DNA of 64,000 nt from Actinoallomurus sp. (GTDB taxonomy: Bacteria; Actinomycetota; Actinomycetes; Streptosporangiales; Streptosporangiaceae). A model generated the notes under the pieces. The model searched no databases and was not told the DNA's origin. It worked only from the letters and a program-made list of their open reading frames with translations. A program made the position numbers and the translations under genes. The DNA is taken from the NCBI GenBank assembly GCA_025964625.1, contig JAOPYL010000336.1, forward strand, positions 1-64,000. Direction: 5' to 3'. Below, piece by piece: positions 30,365-40,064 of the stretch (positions are counted from its first letter, which is position 1; every line of letters begins with the position of its first letter).

Positions 30365-31252
30365 TCAGCGGAATTCGTTGCGAATGGCGCCCAGGCGGCT
30401 GATGGTCACCTCGACGACGTCCCCGGCTGCGAGGAACCGAGGCGGGCTGAAGCCGATACCGACCCCGGCCGGTGTGCCGGTGGCGATGATGTCGCCGGGT
30501 TGCAGGGTGATGCCCGCGGAGATCGTCTCGATCAGCGTGGGGACGTCGAAGATCAGGTCCGCGACCGGCGCCTTCTGTCGCAGCTCGCCGTTGACCCGGC
30601 ACTCGACTTCCAGCCCCGGCACGTCGGCCGGTGTGATCTCGTCGGAGGTGACAATGGCGGGCCCGCACGGGCAGAACGTGTCCAGTGACTTGCCGAGGAA
30701 CCACTGCTTGTGGTCGCGTTGCAGGTCGCGGGCGGTCACGTCGTTGACGATGGTGTAGCCCCACACGTGGTCGTAGGCGTGAGCCCGGTCGATCCCGCGT
30801 CCGCCCGTGCCGATGACGACGCCGAGCTCGGCCTCGTAGTCCAGCTCCGAAGTGAGGCCCTGATGCGTCTCCACCACGTCGAACGGGCCGGTCACCGAGC
30901 TCGGCGCCTTGGTGAACACGATCGGCCGGGTGGGCAGGTCGACACCCTCGCCGCTCGCGTCGTACCCGCTTCGGGAGAACTCCAAGGAGTGCTCGGCGTA
31001 GTTCTTGCCGACGCAGAACACGTTGCGCCGCGGTACCGGGATCGGGGCGAGCAGCCGCACCGAGTCGACCTCGATCTCCCGGCCCCTGAGTTCCGCCAGG
31101 CGGCCGCGCACCGCATCCCACTGCTCGACGACCTCCAGCACGCCCGCACCGGCGGGCAGCAGCTCGGAGGCGTCACGCACGCGCGTCGCGTCGTCGTTGA
31201 GAACACCTGTACGCGGTCCGGCGCCCGCGTCGAACGTCACGAGTCTCACCAT
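30365..31252 (-). CDS. Fumarylacetoacetate hydrolase family protein
   Basis: 'NVFCVGKNYAEHSLEF', 'LDYEAELGVVIGTGGRGI', 'GDIIATGTPAGVG'. Confidence 0.9.
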   Translation of the reverse strand: MVRLVTFDAGAGPRTGVLNDDATRVRDASELLPAGAGVLEVVEQWDAVRGRLAELRGREIEVDSVRLLAPIPVPRRNVFCVGKNYAEHSLEFSRSGYDASGEGVDLPTRPIVFTKAPSSVTGPFDVVETHQGLTSELDYEAELGVVIGTGGRGIDRAHAYDHVWGYTIVNDVTARDLQRDHKQWFLGKSLDTFCPCGPAIVTSDEITPADVPGLEVECRVNGELRQKAPVADLIFDVPTLIETISAGITLQPGDIIATGTPAGVGIGFSPPRFLAAGDVVEVTISRLGAIRNEFR

Positions 31253-31254
31253 AG

Positions 31255-31280
31255 AACCAATCAGAACCAATAGAACCGAT
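31255..31280. promoter_or_regulatory. Tandem AACCAAT array (left arm of a probable GntR operator)
   Basis: AACCAAT 31255-31261, AACCAAT 31265-31271, AACCGAT 31274-31280. Confidence 0.6.
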
Positions 31281-31356
31281 CGGGTTACGCGGCCACCGTA
31301 ACACCGGGGACTCGGACTGTCAGTACGCTGAGGTACCCGGCATCGACTGCCGTACT

Positions 31357-31373
31357 ATTGGTTGTGATTGGTT
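31357..31373. promoter_or_regulatory. Inverted ATTGGTT pair (right arm of a probable GntR operator)
   Basis: ATTGGTT 31357-31363 and 31367-31373, reverse complement of AACCAAT, 10-bp period. Confidence 0.6.
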
Positions 31374-31398
31374 AGCCGAGTCGTCAGGAGGTCGGCCG

Positions 31399-32127
31399 AT
31401 GTCCACTGCGCCAGTGGAGCGGAGGCTGCGTGAGCTGCTGACCACCGGAGTGGATGGGGGATCTTTCGGGCCGGGCGTGAAGCTGCCGACCGAGCGTGAG
31501 CTCGTGGAGCTGCTCCAGGCCCCTCGCAGTGCGATTCGGCGCGCCCTGGCCGCTCTCGAACGCGACGAACTGATCGTGCGGCACGTCGGCCGGGGCACGT
31601 TCGTCGCCGAGGGCGCCACCGGCACTCGGCTGCGCGTTCCCGCCGACACCAGTCCTGCCGAGATCATGCAGGTACGCATGGTGCTGGAGCCTCAGATCGC
31701 CCAGCTCGCGGCCCGCGCCGCACGGCAGGCGGACCTCGACCACGTCCAGCACTGTCTACGCCGCGGCGGTGCCGCGACCGATCACGCCGGCTTCGAGGCG
31801 TGGGACGCCGAACTGCACCGCGCCATCGCCAAGGCCGCGCACAACGCCCTGCTGCTCAACCTGTTCGACACGATGAACGCCGCCCGGGACCTGCCGGTCT
31901 GGGGAAGTCTCAAGAAACGCAGTTTCAGCCCCGGCCGCCGCTGCGCGTATCACCAGGACCACACGGCCATCGTCGACGCTCTGCACGATCGCGATCCCGA
32001 GGCGGCCGCCGCGGCGATGATCGCCCACCTGCGCAACGTCACCGACAACCTGCTCGGACGTCACCCGGTCGCCATGCCGGTGCAGGAACCCCCGGGGCCG
32101 GCCCCCGACGGCCCGCACCTCGGCTGA
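31399..32127 (+). CDS. GntR-family (FadR/FCD subfamily) transcriptional regulator
   Basis: wHTH 'KLPTERELVELLQAPRSAIRRALAALERDELIVRHVGRGTFVAEG' plus FCD-like C-terminus. Confidence 0.9.
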   Translation: MSTAPVERRLRELLTTGVDGGSFGPGVKLPTERELVELLQAPRSAIRRALAALERDELIVRHVGRGTFVAEGATGTRLRVPADTSPAEIMQVRMVLEPQIAQLAARAARQADLDHVQHCLRRGGAATDHAGFEAWDAELHRAIAKAAHNALLLNLFDTMNAARDLPVWGSLKKRSFSPGRRCAYHQDHTAIVDALHDRDPEAAAAAMIAHLRNVTDNLLGRHPVAMPVQEPPGPAPDGPHLG

Positions 32128-32139
32128 CAGCCACAGGAG

Positions 32140-32179
32140 CACACGGTGCGGGCCGAGTCGCCTCGGTCCGCACCGTGTG
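32140..32179. terminator. Strong bidirectional hairpin between convergent genes
   Basis: CACACGGTGCGG-G-CCGAG-TCGC-CTCGG-T-CCGCACCGTGTG. Confidence 0.85.
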
Positions 32180-32187
32180 GGTTCCGC

Positions 32188-33306
32188 CTATCGCAGGCTG
32201 CTCAGCATCTCGGTCTGGAATCCGACCACCTCGCCGGCGCGCCCCTCGCGGATCTTGGCCGCCCACTCGGGGTCCGCGAGCAGCGAGCGCCCGACGGCGA
32301 CCAGGTCGAACTCGTCGCGCTGCAGCCGCTCCAGCAGGCGGTCGATGCCGGTGACGGCGGCACTCTCGCCCTTGAAGCTGTTCATGAACTCGTTGTCGAG
32401 CCCGACCGAGCCGACCGTCACCGTCGGGAGGCCGGTGAGCTTCTTCACCCAGCCCGCGAGATTGAGGGTCGAGCCCTCGAACTCCGGTAGCCAGTAGCGG
32501 CGGGTGGACGCGTGCAGGATGTCGGCGCCCGCCTCGACCAGCGGGGTCAGCAGACGCTCCAGCTCCTGCGGGTCGTCGGCGAGCCGGGCCTGGTAGGAGT
32601 CCGCCTTCCACTGGGAGAACCGGAAGATGACCGGGAAGTCCGGCGACACGGACTTGCGGACCGCGGCGACGATGTCCGCGGCGAAGCGCGTGCGGGAGAG
32701 GAGGTCCCCGCCGTACTCGTCCTCGCGGCGGTTGGTGCCGCTCCACAGGAACTGGTCGATCAGGTAGCCGTGCGCGCCGTGCAGCTCCACCGCGTCGAAG
32801 CCCAGGCGCTCGGCGGCGGCGGCCCCCTCGGCGAAGGCGTTCACCACGTCATCGACGTCGCCCGAGGTCATGGCCTCGCCGAACGGCGTGCCGTCCAGAG
32901 CCAGCCCGGAGGGGCCGACCGGCGGCGCGTCCGGGAAAGGCGGAGCGCCGAGCGTACGGGTCGCGCCGACGTGCCAGAGCTGCGGGGCGATCCGGCCGCC
33001 CGCCGCGTGGACGGCCTCGACCACCCGGCCCCAGCCGGCGAGCGCCTCCTCACCGTGGAAGAACGGGACCCGGGCGCTGGTGCCCGCCGACGGGTGGTCG
33101 ACGTAGGTGCCCTCGGTGATGATCAGGCCGACACCGCCCGCCGCACGGCGGGCGTAGTACTCCGCCACGTCGGGTCCGGGGACGCCGTCCGGGGAAAACT
33201 CTCGCGTCATGGGGGCCATGACCACGCGGTTCGGGACGGTGAGGCCGCCCACGCTGAAGGGCCGGAAGAGGGGCTCCGCAGCCGATGCGGAGGGAAGGTT
33301 CGACAC
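32188..33306 (-). CDS. NADH:flavin oxidoreductase / old yellow enzyme family
   Basis: 'FRPFSVGGLTVPNRVVMAPMTREFS', 'ELHGAHGYLIDQFLWSGTNRREDEYGGDLLSRTRF'. Confidence 0.93.
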   Translation of the reverse strand: MSNLPSASAAEPLFRPFSVGGLTVPNRVVMAPMTREFSPDGVPGPDVAEYYARRAAGGVGLIITEGTYVDHPSAGTSARVPFFHGEEALAGWGRVVEAVHAAGGRIAPQLWHVGATRTLGAPPFPDAPPVGPSGLALDGTPFGEAMTSGDVDDVVNAFAEGAAAAERLGFDAVELHGAHGYLIDQFLWSGTNRREDEYGGDLLSRTRFAADIVAAVRKSVSPDFPVIFRFSQWKADSYQARLADDPQELERLLTPLVEAGADILHASTRRYWLPEFEGSTLNLAGWVKKLTGLPTVTVGSVGLDNEFMNSFKGESAAVTGIDRLLERLQRDEFDLVAVGRSLLADPEWAAKIREGRAGEVVGFQTEMLSSLR

Positions 33307-33494
33307 GCGCGTACTCCTAGGGGATTCGCCCGAAAAGAGGCCCGACCAGCATGTCAGCCTGGCAACAGCGCGCTTTCATACCCCCGGCATCGTGATCGCG
33401 GACGGCGTGCCGTTAGCCTGGAACGTTCCATGACCTCCGGGCCGGACCGGCCGGTGGCAGCCATGGTCAGGCCACGAACCCGCCGGACCTCGGC

Positions 33495-34061
33495 TTACCC
33501 GATGAACTGCGGCGTCACAGGAGTCGGCGCCATCAGCATGAATCCGAGCGGGCCCAGGTAGAGGAAGGGACTCGTGCCCGGGGTCGGCCCGGTGACCTTT
33601 TCGGGGACAGGTTCCGGGGCGGGCGGGTCGACATTTTCCGGAGCGGGAGTCGTGGCCTCTTCCGGCGCAGGCTCGTCGACCTTTTGCGGAGCAAGGGTAT
33701 CGGCCTTTTTCGGAGTGGCGGCTTTGGGCTTCTTGGGGGGGACCACGATGACCTTCTGGTACACGTTGCATACCGGGGCATTCCTGCAGAGCGCGTTCTG
33801 AACGCTGGTCATTCCGCCTGCGGTGGTCGTGGACGTGTGCTGATAGCCATGGTTATGCGTAGGGCTCCTCAGGGAGATGATGTTATGGTTGCGCCTGCCA
33901 TTTCCGTCATAGCTGTGATCAGTGACAAGGTTTCTCGGCGTGAGTCCCGTTTGGACCTGCGCCGCGTTTGCGCTTGCCGTGAGCAGTGCGATGCCCCAAA
34001 TGAACGCCGTAGAAGCGGAAGCGCCGGCAATAACGTGCGCGGTAAGGCTCTGACAAACCAT
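33495..34061 (-). CDS. Hypothetical secreted protein with Pro/Ala-rich C-terminus
   Basis: 188 aa, N-terminal signal-like segment, 'ALCRNAPVCNVYQKV' and PAPE-type low-complexity tail; paralogue of 34393-34731. Confidence 0.6.
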   Translation of the reverse strand: MVCQSLTAHVIAGASASTAFIWGIALLTASANAAQVQTGLTPRNLVTDHSYDGNGRRNHNIISLRSPTHNHGYQHTSTTTAGGMTSVQNALCRNAPVCNVYQKVIVVPPKKPKAATPKKADTLAPQKVDEPAPEEATTPAPENVDPPAPEPVPEKVTGPTPGTSPFLYLGPLGFMLMAPTPVTPQFIG

Positions 34062-34392
34062 CGTTGTGCCCCCTGCTAGATCGGGCTGGTCCGGGAAGCA
34101 GCCCGTTGATCCGGACCCCAGGGAGTGTCGGCGTACCCCTGTGTCAGCGCGTTGATCGGGTTCCCGGTGACCCGGGCGCAGGTATTACCCCGTCGTTGCC
34201 ATGGGTAGCGACGAAAGCCGTCGATCGCTCGACAAAACCGGGAAATGTGAGTCTGTCTGCTCTGGCCACGTTGCTGCGGGCGTGGCAGTGCGGTGACGTG
34301 GCGACCACTGCACGCTCGTCGGGGTCACCGCCGGCGTTCCCTAATCCCCGAGCACGCGTCCAGCAGCTTACGGCCCAGCGACAGGTGGACCG

Positions 34393-34731
34393 TCACCAGT
34401 CGTCTACCCAGAGCTTCTGGGAGATCCTGCAGATGTGAGTCTTCTTCTTGCAGAAAGCGGCCTGAGTATTGGTGCTCCCGCTGACGTTCGTGTTCGAGAT
34501 CTGCTGAAGACCGTGGTTGACGGTGGGGCTGAGCAAAGTGGATGAGGCTCTGTTGTTCTTGCCGTTTCCGAGGTGCAGGATTATGTGACTCTTGTTATGG
34601 CTGTTATCGCCGCCGGGGGCAAGGGTCGCCCAGGAGCCTCGTCGAATCGCCGTCGCACTCGCCTGCGGCAGCGCGCTGGTCCCCGAGATCACAATCACAA
34701 GCGTCGTCAGCGCCAGCCGCCGCGCGTTCAT
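34393..34731 (-). CDS. Hypothetical small secreted protein, paralogue of 33495-34061
   Basis: 112 aa from internal ATG 'MNARRLALTTLVIVISGTSALPQASATA' signal; 'AFCKKKTHICRISQKLWV' matches the neighbour. Confidence 0.6.
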   Translation of the reverse strand: MNARRLALTTLVIVISGTSALPQASATAIRRGSWATLAPGGDNSHNKSHIILHLGNGKNNRASSTLLSPTVNHGLQQISNTNVSGSTNTQAAFCKKKTHICRISQKLWVDDW

Positions 34732-35227
34732 GACTGCACTGAAAAGCGGTTTCCCTCTACACTGACCGATCATTCCGTTGCACACCGGCCCCTTCGGGTG
34801 ACTCAGCGGCGGACACTTCCGTTTGGTCGGGACATCAGGGACGTCAGCTTCCATACCCTGCGACCTTGCCCCGATCCCGCTCCGAGTGATCCGGGCACAG
34901 ATGGTTACTCGCTCTTTGCCATCACAGCGACAGGAGCCGTCCATGTCATGTGAAATCCACTCGATTAACCCTGGGGGGACCGTGTTGAGCAGTGGCCGGC
35001 CGTCCCGCCCCACCGTGACGTCCCTGCTGGGCGCGTACGGCTGACCTTCGCGCCGACGGCCGTCCGGATGTGCCGCGTTCGGCCGGATTCAGGTTCTGAT
35101 CTTGACACGACTGCCGGTGGCGAGTATCTCTACTGCAACATCCTCAGCCTCTACCTCTCCCGCAACATTCTCAGCGGTGGCGCAGAGGTGGGTCGTGGAG
35201 ACCACTGTGTCCGGGAGAGGGGTTGCG

Positions 35228-36166
35228 ATGCGCCGACTGCGGATCGCTCTTGTCGTAGCGGTCGGCCTGGTCGTTGGCGGATCGTTCGCCGCGCCGGCCT
35301 CCGCCGATACGCCGGCCATGCGCCCTCCGGTGGTGTACTCGGGCGTGGCCGCGCTGGCCACTGCGACGGCGCATCCGGACACCGCGCCGGTGGGCTCCAA
35401 CGACTGGTCCTGCGTGCCGAGTGCGGCTCATCCACGACCGGTCGTCCTGGTGCACGGCACGGTCGAGAACATGACCTACAACTGGTTCTCACTGTCGCCG
35501 CTGCTGGCCGACGAGGGCTACTGCGTATTCGCTTTCAACTACGGTCAGGAGCCGGGCATCCACGTCGGTCTACCTGGCGCGACGCAGACCGGAGGCGTCG
35601 CACCGGTGGCGGATTCGGCGCACGAACTGGCGCGTTTCGTCGATCGGGTACGTGCCGCAACCGGATCGTCCAAAGTGGACATCGTGGGCCATTCGCAGGG
35701 CGGCATGATGCCGCGCTATTTCCTGAAGTTCCTCGGTGGCGCGGCCAAGGTGCACACGCTGGTAGGACTGGCGCCGTCCAACCACGGCACCACTGTGGAC
35801 GGGTTGGCCCTACTGCCCGGAGTTCCGCAACTGCTCACCCTCGGGCTCGGTCCGTCTGTGCACGATCAGATCGCGGGTTCGGCGTTCATGGATGAACTCA
35901 ATGCCGGTGGGGACACCGTGCCGGCTGTTCGTTACACGGTGATCGAGAGCTCGCTGGACGAGGTCGTCACTCCCTACTCCTCAGCGTTCCTGACCGGCCC
36001 CAACGTCACCAACATCCTGCTGCAGCAGCAGTGCCCCGGTGATCTGTCCGACCATCTCGCCATTTCCTTCGACGCCACCGCGCTACGCGACGTGCTCAAC
36101 GCCCTGGACCCGGCACACGCCGTGGCACCGCGGTGCGACGTCACCCTGCCGGTCAACGGCGGCTGA
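35228..36166 (+). CDS. Secreted lipase/esterase (alpha/beta hydrolase)
   Basis: Signal peptide 'MRRLRIALVVAVGLVVGGSFAAPASA'; 'PVVLVHGTVENMTYNWF', 'DIVGHSQGGMMPRYFLKFLGG'. Confidence 0.9.
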   Translation: MRRLRIALVVAVGLVVGGSFAAPASADTPAMRPPVVYSGVAALATATAHPDTAPVGSNDWSCVPSAAHPRPVVLVHGTVENMTYNWFSLSPLLADEGYCVFAFNYGQEPGIHVGLPGATQTGGVAPVADSAHELARFVDRVRAATGSSKVDIVGHSQGGMMPRYFLKFLGGAAKVHTLVGLAPSNHGTTVDGLALLPGVPQLLTLGLGPSVHDQIAGSAFMDELNAGGDTVPAVRYTVIESSLDEVVTPYSSAFLTGPNVTNILLQQQCPGDLSDHLAISFDATALRDVLNALDPAHAVAPRCDVTLPVNGG

Positions 36167-36400
36167 AGCACACCACCCGGTACGGCTCGAACGCGGTCAC
36201 CGTCGCCCGTCTCCTCGTCGGCGGACTGCCGCTCAAGGCTCTGCCCGACCCGGGCTGACCGGCAGGACTCGGCAACTCGTCCTGCCGGCTTCGCGACAGC
36301 TCTGGAAACGCAAGACGTCCTTTTGGTTGTGCTCGGAGACGCCATGGCGGGCTATATCGGCGTCCGGCGCGTCTGACCGGTGGCGAGGCGTATCAGGTTC

Positions 36401-38587
36401 TCAGCCGCAGCGGTAGAGCACCTGACCGTTCTGCGTGGAGGACGACCCGCCGTACTCCGAGGGCTTGACCGTCGCGCAGTTCTTCATGACCCAGGAGCTC
36501 ACTCCGGAGTCGCCGCCGTTGCCTCCGCCCCAGCCGCCCCGGTCCCCGCCGAGCATGATGTAGTGGAGCTTTCCGTCCCGCACGTACCCCTGGAGCTTCT
36601 GGGCGGTCATGGCCGGGTCGCTGCCGGAGAAGCCACCCATGGCCATCGCGGGTTTGCCGGTCTGGAGGATTATCGGCGCGGCGCTCCGTGCGTTGCTGAC
36701 CGCGACGAGCCAGGTCGCACCGGCCTGGTTCTTTTCCAGGTAGGAAACGAGCTGGGGGCTGACCTGGCCCATGTCCCAGCCGCCTCCGCCGTGGCCACCG
36801 GAGAACCGTCCGCCCTGGCCGCCGGCCGCCCGGCCGTTGCCGCCGTGGGATCGGCCGCCCTGCGTCGGCATTCCGCCACCGTGCATCCAGGGCGCGCCCA
36901 TTCCGGAGCGAGGTGTGGACGGGCCGGCCATGGGGTTGTTGCCGTTCGTCGTGCTGCCCGCGGCGGACGCCGCGTACGCCGCCGGTCCGGCGAGGCCGGC
37001 CAGCAACCCCACGACCGCGGTGGGAATCGCCAGCCTGGCGAGTGCGCCGCCACCGAGCCGCGCGGCCGGCAGACCGATCACGGCGACGACGGTCAGTGCC
37101 ACGATGATCCAGGCGAGCGGCGGGTTCCAGGTCGGCGTGCGCCGCAGGAGGGCGAACGCCCAGGCTCCGGTGATCGCGATGCCCAGGGGCAGTACCCAGG
37201 TCCAGGCCCCGGACCGCCGGTAGGCGCCGAACAACGTCACCACACCGATGCCGGTCAGTGCCGCGATGGCAGGCGCCATGGCGGTGGTGTAGTACGGGTG
37301 CATACCGCCGTTGGAGAAGCTGAACACCACGAAGTGCACGGCGAGCCAGACGCCCCACAACACCAGGGTCGCGCGGGCCAGATCGGTCCGCGGCCGTCTC
37401 CAGTGGAGGATCAGGCCGGCCACCAGCGCCAGGACGGCGAACGGAAGCAGCCATGAGATCTGGCCGCCGAGCACGCTGCCGAACAGCCGCCCGGGTCCGG
37501 AAGCGCCGGCCATGCCACCGAAGCCGTGACCGCCGAGGCCCTTGGCGCCCAAGCCGTGGCCGCCGAGGGCGTTGGCGCCGGCCCCGTGGCCCGTGAAGCG
37601 CTGTCCGCCGAGGCCCTGTGTGCCTGCCCCCTGCCCGGCACCGGGCAGGTGAGCGCCGCCGTGCGTGGGACCACGGCCGCCGCCGGTGATGCGGCCGATG
37701 CCGTTGTAACCGATGACGAGGTCCAAGACGGTGTTCTTCGTGCTGCTGCCGACAAAGGGCCGGCTGCCCGCGGGGATCAGGTCGACCACGATCATCCACC
37801 AGAAGCTGGACACCGCGAGGACGGCTCCCGCCGCGAGCAGATGCCCCACGCGGCGCAGCCAGCCGCCCGATGCCTCTGACCCGTCGCCGGCCGTACCCGA
37901 TCCGGCCCTTCCCGGCGCGGACAGCAGGTAGGCGATCGCGAGCGCGGGCAGTGCGATGTAGGCCTGCAGCATCTTGGTGTTGAACGCACAGCCGAGGATG
38001 AGGCCCGCGGCCAGCAGCCAGCGCAGCCTGCCGGACTCGACCGCCCGCAGGCAGGCCCAGGCGGCGAGCACCAGGAACAGGGTGAGGAGCGTGTCGGGGT
38101 TGTCGTCCCGGTTGATCGCCACGGTGATCGGCGTCAGCGTCAGCACCAGTGCCGCGATCAGACCGGCTGCGGGGCCGAAGGCGCGCCGTACGCCGGAGAA
38201 CAGAAGGGCGACCGCGGCGACGCCCTCGATGACCTGAGGGAGCAGGAGTGTCCATGTGCTGAAGCCGAAGATCCGCCCGAACAGCTCCATGACCCACAGC
38301 GCCATGGGCGGCTTGTCCACGGTGATGTACGACGCCGGGTCGAGGGACCCGAAGAAGAACGCCTTCCAGCTCTCGGTCCCGCTCTTGACCGCCGCGGCGT
38401 AGTAACTGTTGGCGTAACCGTTCTTCGACAGCCCCCAGGCGTACAGGACGGCGGCCAGCGCGAGGATCGCCCACAGTGCGGGACGCGCCCATCGCGGCTC
38501 CTCGGGGCGGCCGAGTACGAGATGTCTCATGCGATTCGCGGGCCGGGCCTTTGGTGCTGTGGCCGGGTCGGACAGTCCGGTGATCAT
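36401..38587 (-). CDS. Glycosyltransferase family 39-like membrane protein
   Basis: Multi-TM; 'YYAAAVKSGTESWKAFFFGSLDPASYITVDKPPMALWVMELFGRIFGFSTW'; ATG overlaps the upstream GT2 stop (ATGA). Confidence 0.85.
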   Translation of the reverse strand: MITGLSDPATAPKARPANRMRHLVLGRPEEPRWARPALWAILALAAVLYAWGLSKNGYANSYYAAAVKSGTESWKAFFFGSLDPASYITVDKPPMALWVMELFGRIFGFSTWTLLLPQVIEGVAAVALLFSGVRRAFGPAAGLIAALVLTLTPITVAINRDDNPDTLLTLFLVLAAWACLRAVESGRLRWLLAAGLILGCAFNTKMLQAYIALPALAIAYLLSAPGRAGSGTAGDGSEASGGWLRRVGHLLAAGAVLAVSSFWWMIVVDLIPAGSRPFVGSSTKNTVLDLVIGYNGIGRITGGGRGPTHGGAHLPGAGQGAGTQGLGGQRFTGHGAGANALGGHGLGAKGLGGHGFGGMAGASGPGRLFGSVLGGQISWLLPFAVLALVAGLILHWRRPRTDLARATLVLWGVWLAVHFVVFSFSNGGMHPYYTTAMAPAIAALTGIGVVTLFGAYRRSGAWTWVLPLGIAITGAWAFALLRRTPTWNPPLAWIIVALTVVAVIGLPAARLGGGALARLAIPTAVVGLLAGLAGPAAYAASAAGSTTNGNNPMAGPSTPRSGMGAPWMHGGGMPTQGGRSHGGNGRAAGGQGGRFSGGHGGGGWDMGQVSPQLVSYLEKNQAGATWLVAVSNARSAAPIILQTGKPAMAMGGFSGSDPAMTAQKLQGYVRDGKLHYIMLGGDRGGWGGGNGGDSGVSSWVMKNCATVKPSEYGGSSSTQNGQVLYRCG

Positions 38588-39903
38588 CGGGGCGGTTCCT
38601 GGAGGCTGGGTTCCTGCCGGGTGCGGCGGGGGTGGAAGACCCACGCACGGAGCAGGACGAATCGGATAAGGGCGGCGAAAAGGTTCAAGCCGAACAGTGC
38701 GGCGAGCTCGGTCAGCCGGGAGGCGTGCGGCGAGACGGCATGGACGACGGCCAGGCCGCCCGTGCTGACCGCCAGGCCGACGGCGAAGGCGATGCTGCCT
38801 TCGAGCTGGTGCCGCACCGCACGCCGTGAGCCGGTCACGCCGAAGGTGAACCGGCGGTTGGCGGCGGTGTTGGCGATGGCGGCGAGGAAGTAGGAGACCA
38901 CGTTCGCGGTGATCACTGGCATGAAAGGACGCAACAGCACGTACAGCGCGAGCTGGGCAACGGTGCTGATGACGCCAATGATCGCGAAGCTGGGGAGCTG
39001 CCTGCGCATGCCGGTGGGCAGTCGTGCTTCCTGTGATCGGGCGAGCATCGGGACGTGGAACGCCCCCGAGAGCACCCGGCGGGCGACGCGAACCATGCCA
39101 CGCAGGTCATCGAGTGCGGTGCGGAGGACGTCGACGCGGCTGTCCGGGTCGTCGATCCAGTCGACCGGCACTTCGTGGATGCGCAACCCGTTGCGCTCGG
39201 CGAGCAGCAGCAACTCGGTGTCGAAGAACCAGGCGTCGTCTTCGACCGCCGGCAGCAGGGCGCGCACGATGTCGGCCCGGCCTGCTTTGAAACCGCACTG
39301 GGCGTCGGAGAACCGGGCGGCGAGCGTCGTACGCAGCAGCAGGTTGTAGGCACGAGAGATGAACTCGCGCTTCGAGCCGCGGACGACGGCGGAGCCGCGG
39401 GACAGACGGCTGCCGATGGCCAGGTCACTGTGGCCGGACACCAGAGGTGCGATCAGGGGAAGGAAGGCGTCCAGGTCGGTGGACAGGTCGACGTCCATGT
39501 AGGCGACCACGTCCGCCGTACTGGTGCCCCACACGTGCCGAAGCGCCCGCCCGCGTCCCTTCCGGTCCAGGTGCACGCCCTGGACCTCGGGGATCTCAAG
39601 CGCCAGCCGCTGGGCCACCTCCCATGTCCGGTCGGTGCTCGCGTTGTCGGCGATGCTGATCACGAACCGGTAGGGGAACGTCTCGGTGAGATAGGCGTGC
39701 AGGCGCCGAACACTGGCCGCCAGCACCTGTTCCTCGTTGTAGACGGGGACGGCGACCTCGATGAGGGGGCCGCGTGTGTCGATGGGCCCGGGCGGTCCGT
39801 CGGTCAGGCCGAGGCGGGAAAGCGCAATGTTGCCCGCCGCTTGCCTTGCCCTTGGTGACTCCCGGGCGGTGGTCAGCTCACGCACAGCGAGAATGCTGGC
39901 CAT
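38584..39903 (-). CDS. Glycosyltransferase family 2 fused to GtrA-like membrane domain
   Basis: 'EVAVPVYNEEQVLAASVRRLHAYL...DNASTDRTWEVA', C-terminal GtrA-like helices. Confidence 0.88.
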   Translation of the reverse strand: MASILAVRELTTARESPRARQAAGNIALSRLGLTDGPPGPIDTRGPLIEVAVPVYNEEQVLAASVRRLHAYLTETFPYRFVISIADNASTDRTWEVAQRLALEIPEVQGVHLDRKGRGRALRHVWGTSTADVVAYMDVDLSTDLDAFLPLIAPLVSGHSDLAIGSRLSRGSAVVRGSKREFISRAYNLLLRTTLAARFSDAQCGFKAGRADIVRALLPAVEDDAWFFDTELLLLAERNGLRIHEVPVDWIDDPDSRVDVLRTALDDLRGMVRVARRVLSGAFHVPMLARSQEARLPTGMRRQLPSFAIIGVISTVAQLALYVLLRPFMPVITANVVSYFLAAIANTAANRRFTFGVTGSRRAVRHQLEGSIAFAVGLAVSTGGLAVVHAVSPHASRLTELAALFGLNLFAALIRFVLLRAWVFHPRRTRQEPSLQEPPR

Positions 39904-39998
39904 CCAGCCTGGGGGAAACCTGAGGCGTTTGGCAACTAGTGGTAAAAAACTGGCTGTCACCTGCAACTAAAACCAAAGCGTTGACCACGGTGCGCCCC

Positions 39999-40031
39999 GT
40001 GGGACCCCCACAGATGCTGTGGGGGTCCCAC
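39999..40031. terminator. Hairpin with 15-bp perfect arms
   Basis: GTGGGACCCCCACAG-ATG-CTGTGGGGGTCCCAC between same-strand genes. Confidence 0.8.
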
Positions 40032-40064
40032 ACGGCTTCCACCCGCCGGCGCATCCACCGGCTG

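Noticed and set aside
28284-30758. 824-aa plus-strand ORF
   Set aside because: Runs antisense across the amidohydrolase and alpha/beta hydrolase genes and into the FAH gene, all of which have clear motifs
37500-37680. Repetitive GC-rich stretch that might suggest a repeat array or CRISPR
   Set aside because: It is an in-frame Gly/His coding repeat of the GT39 protein; no regular spacer structure
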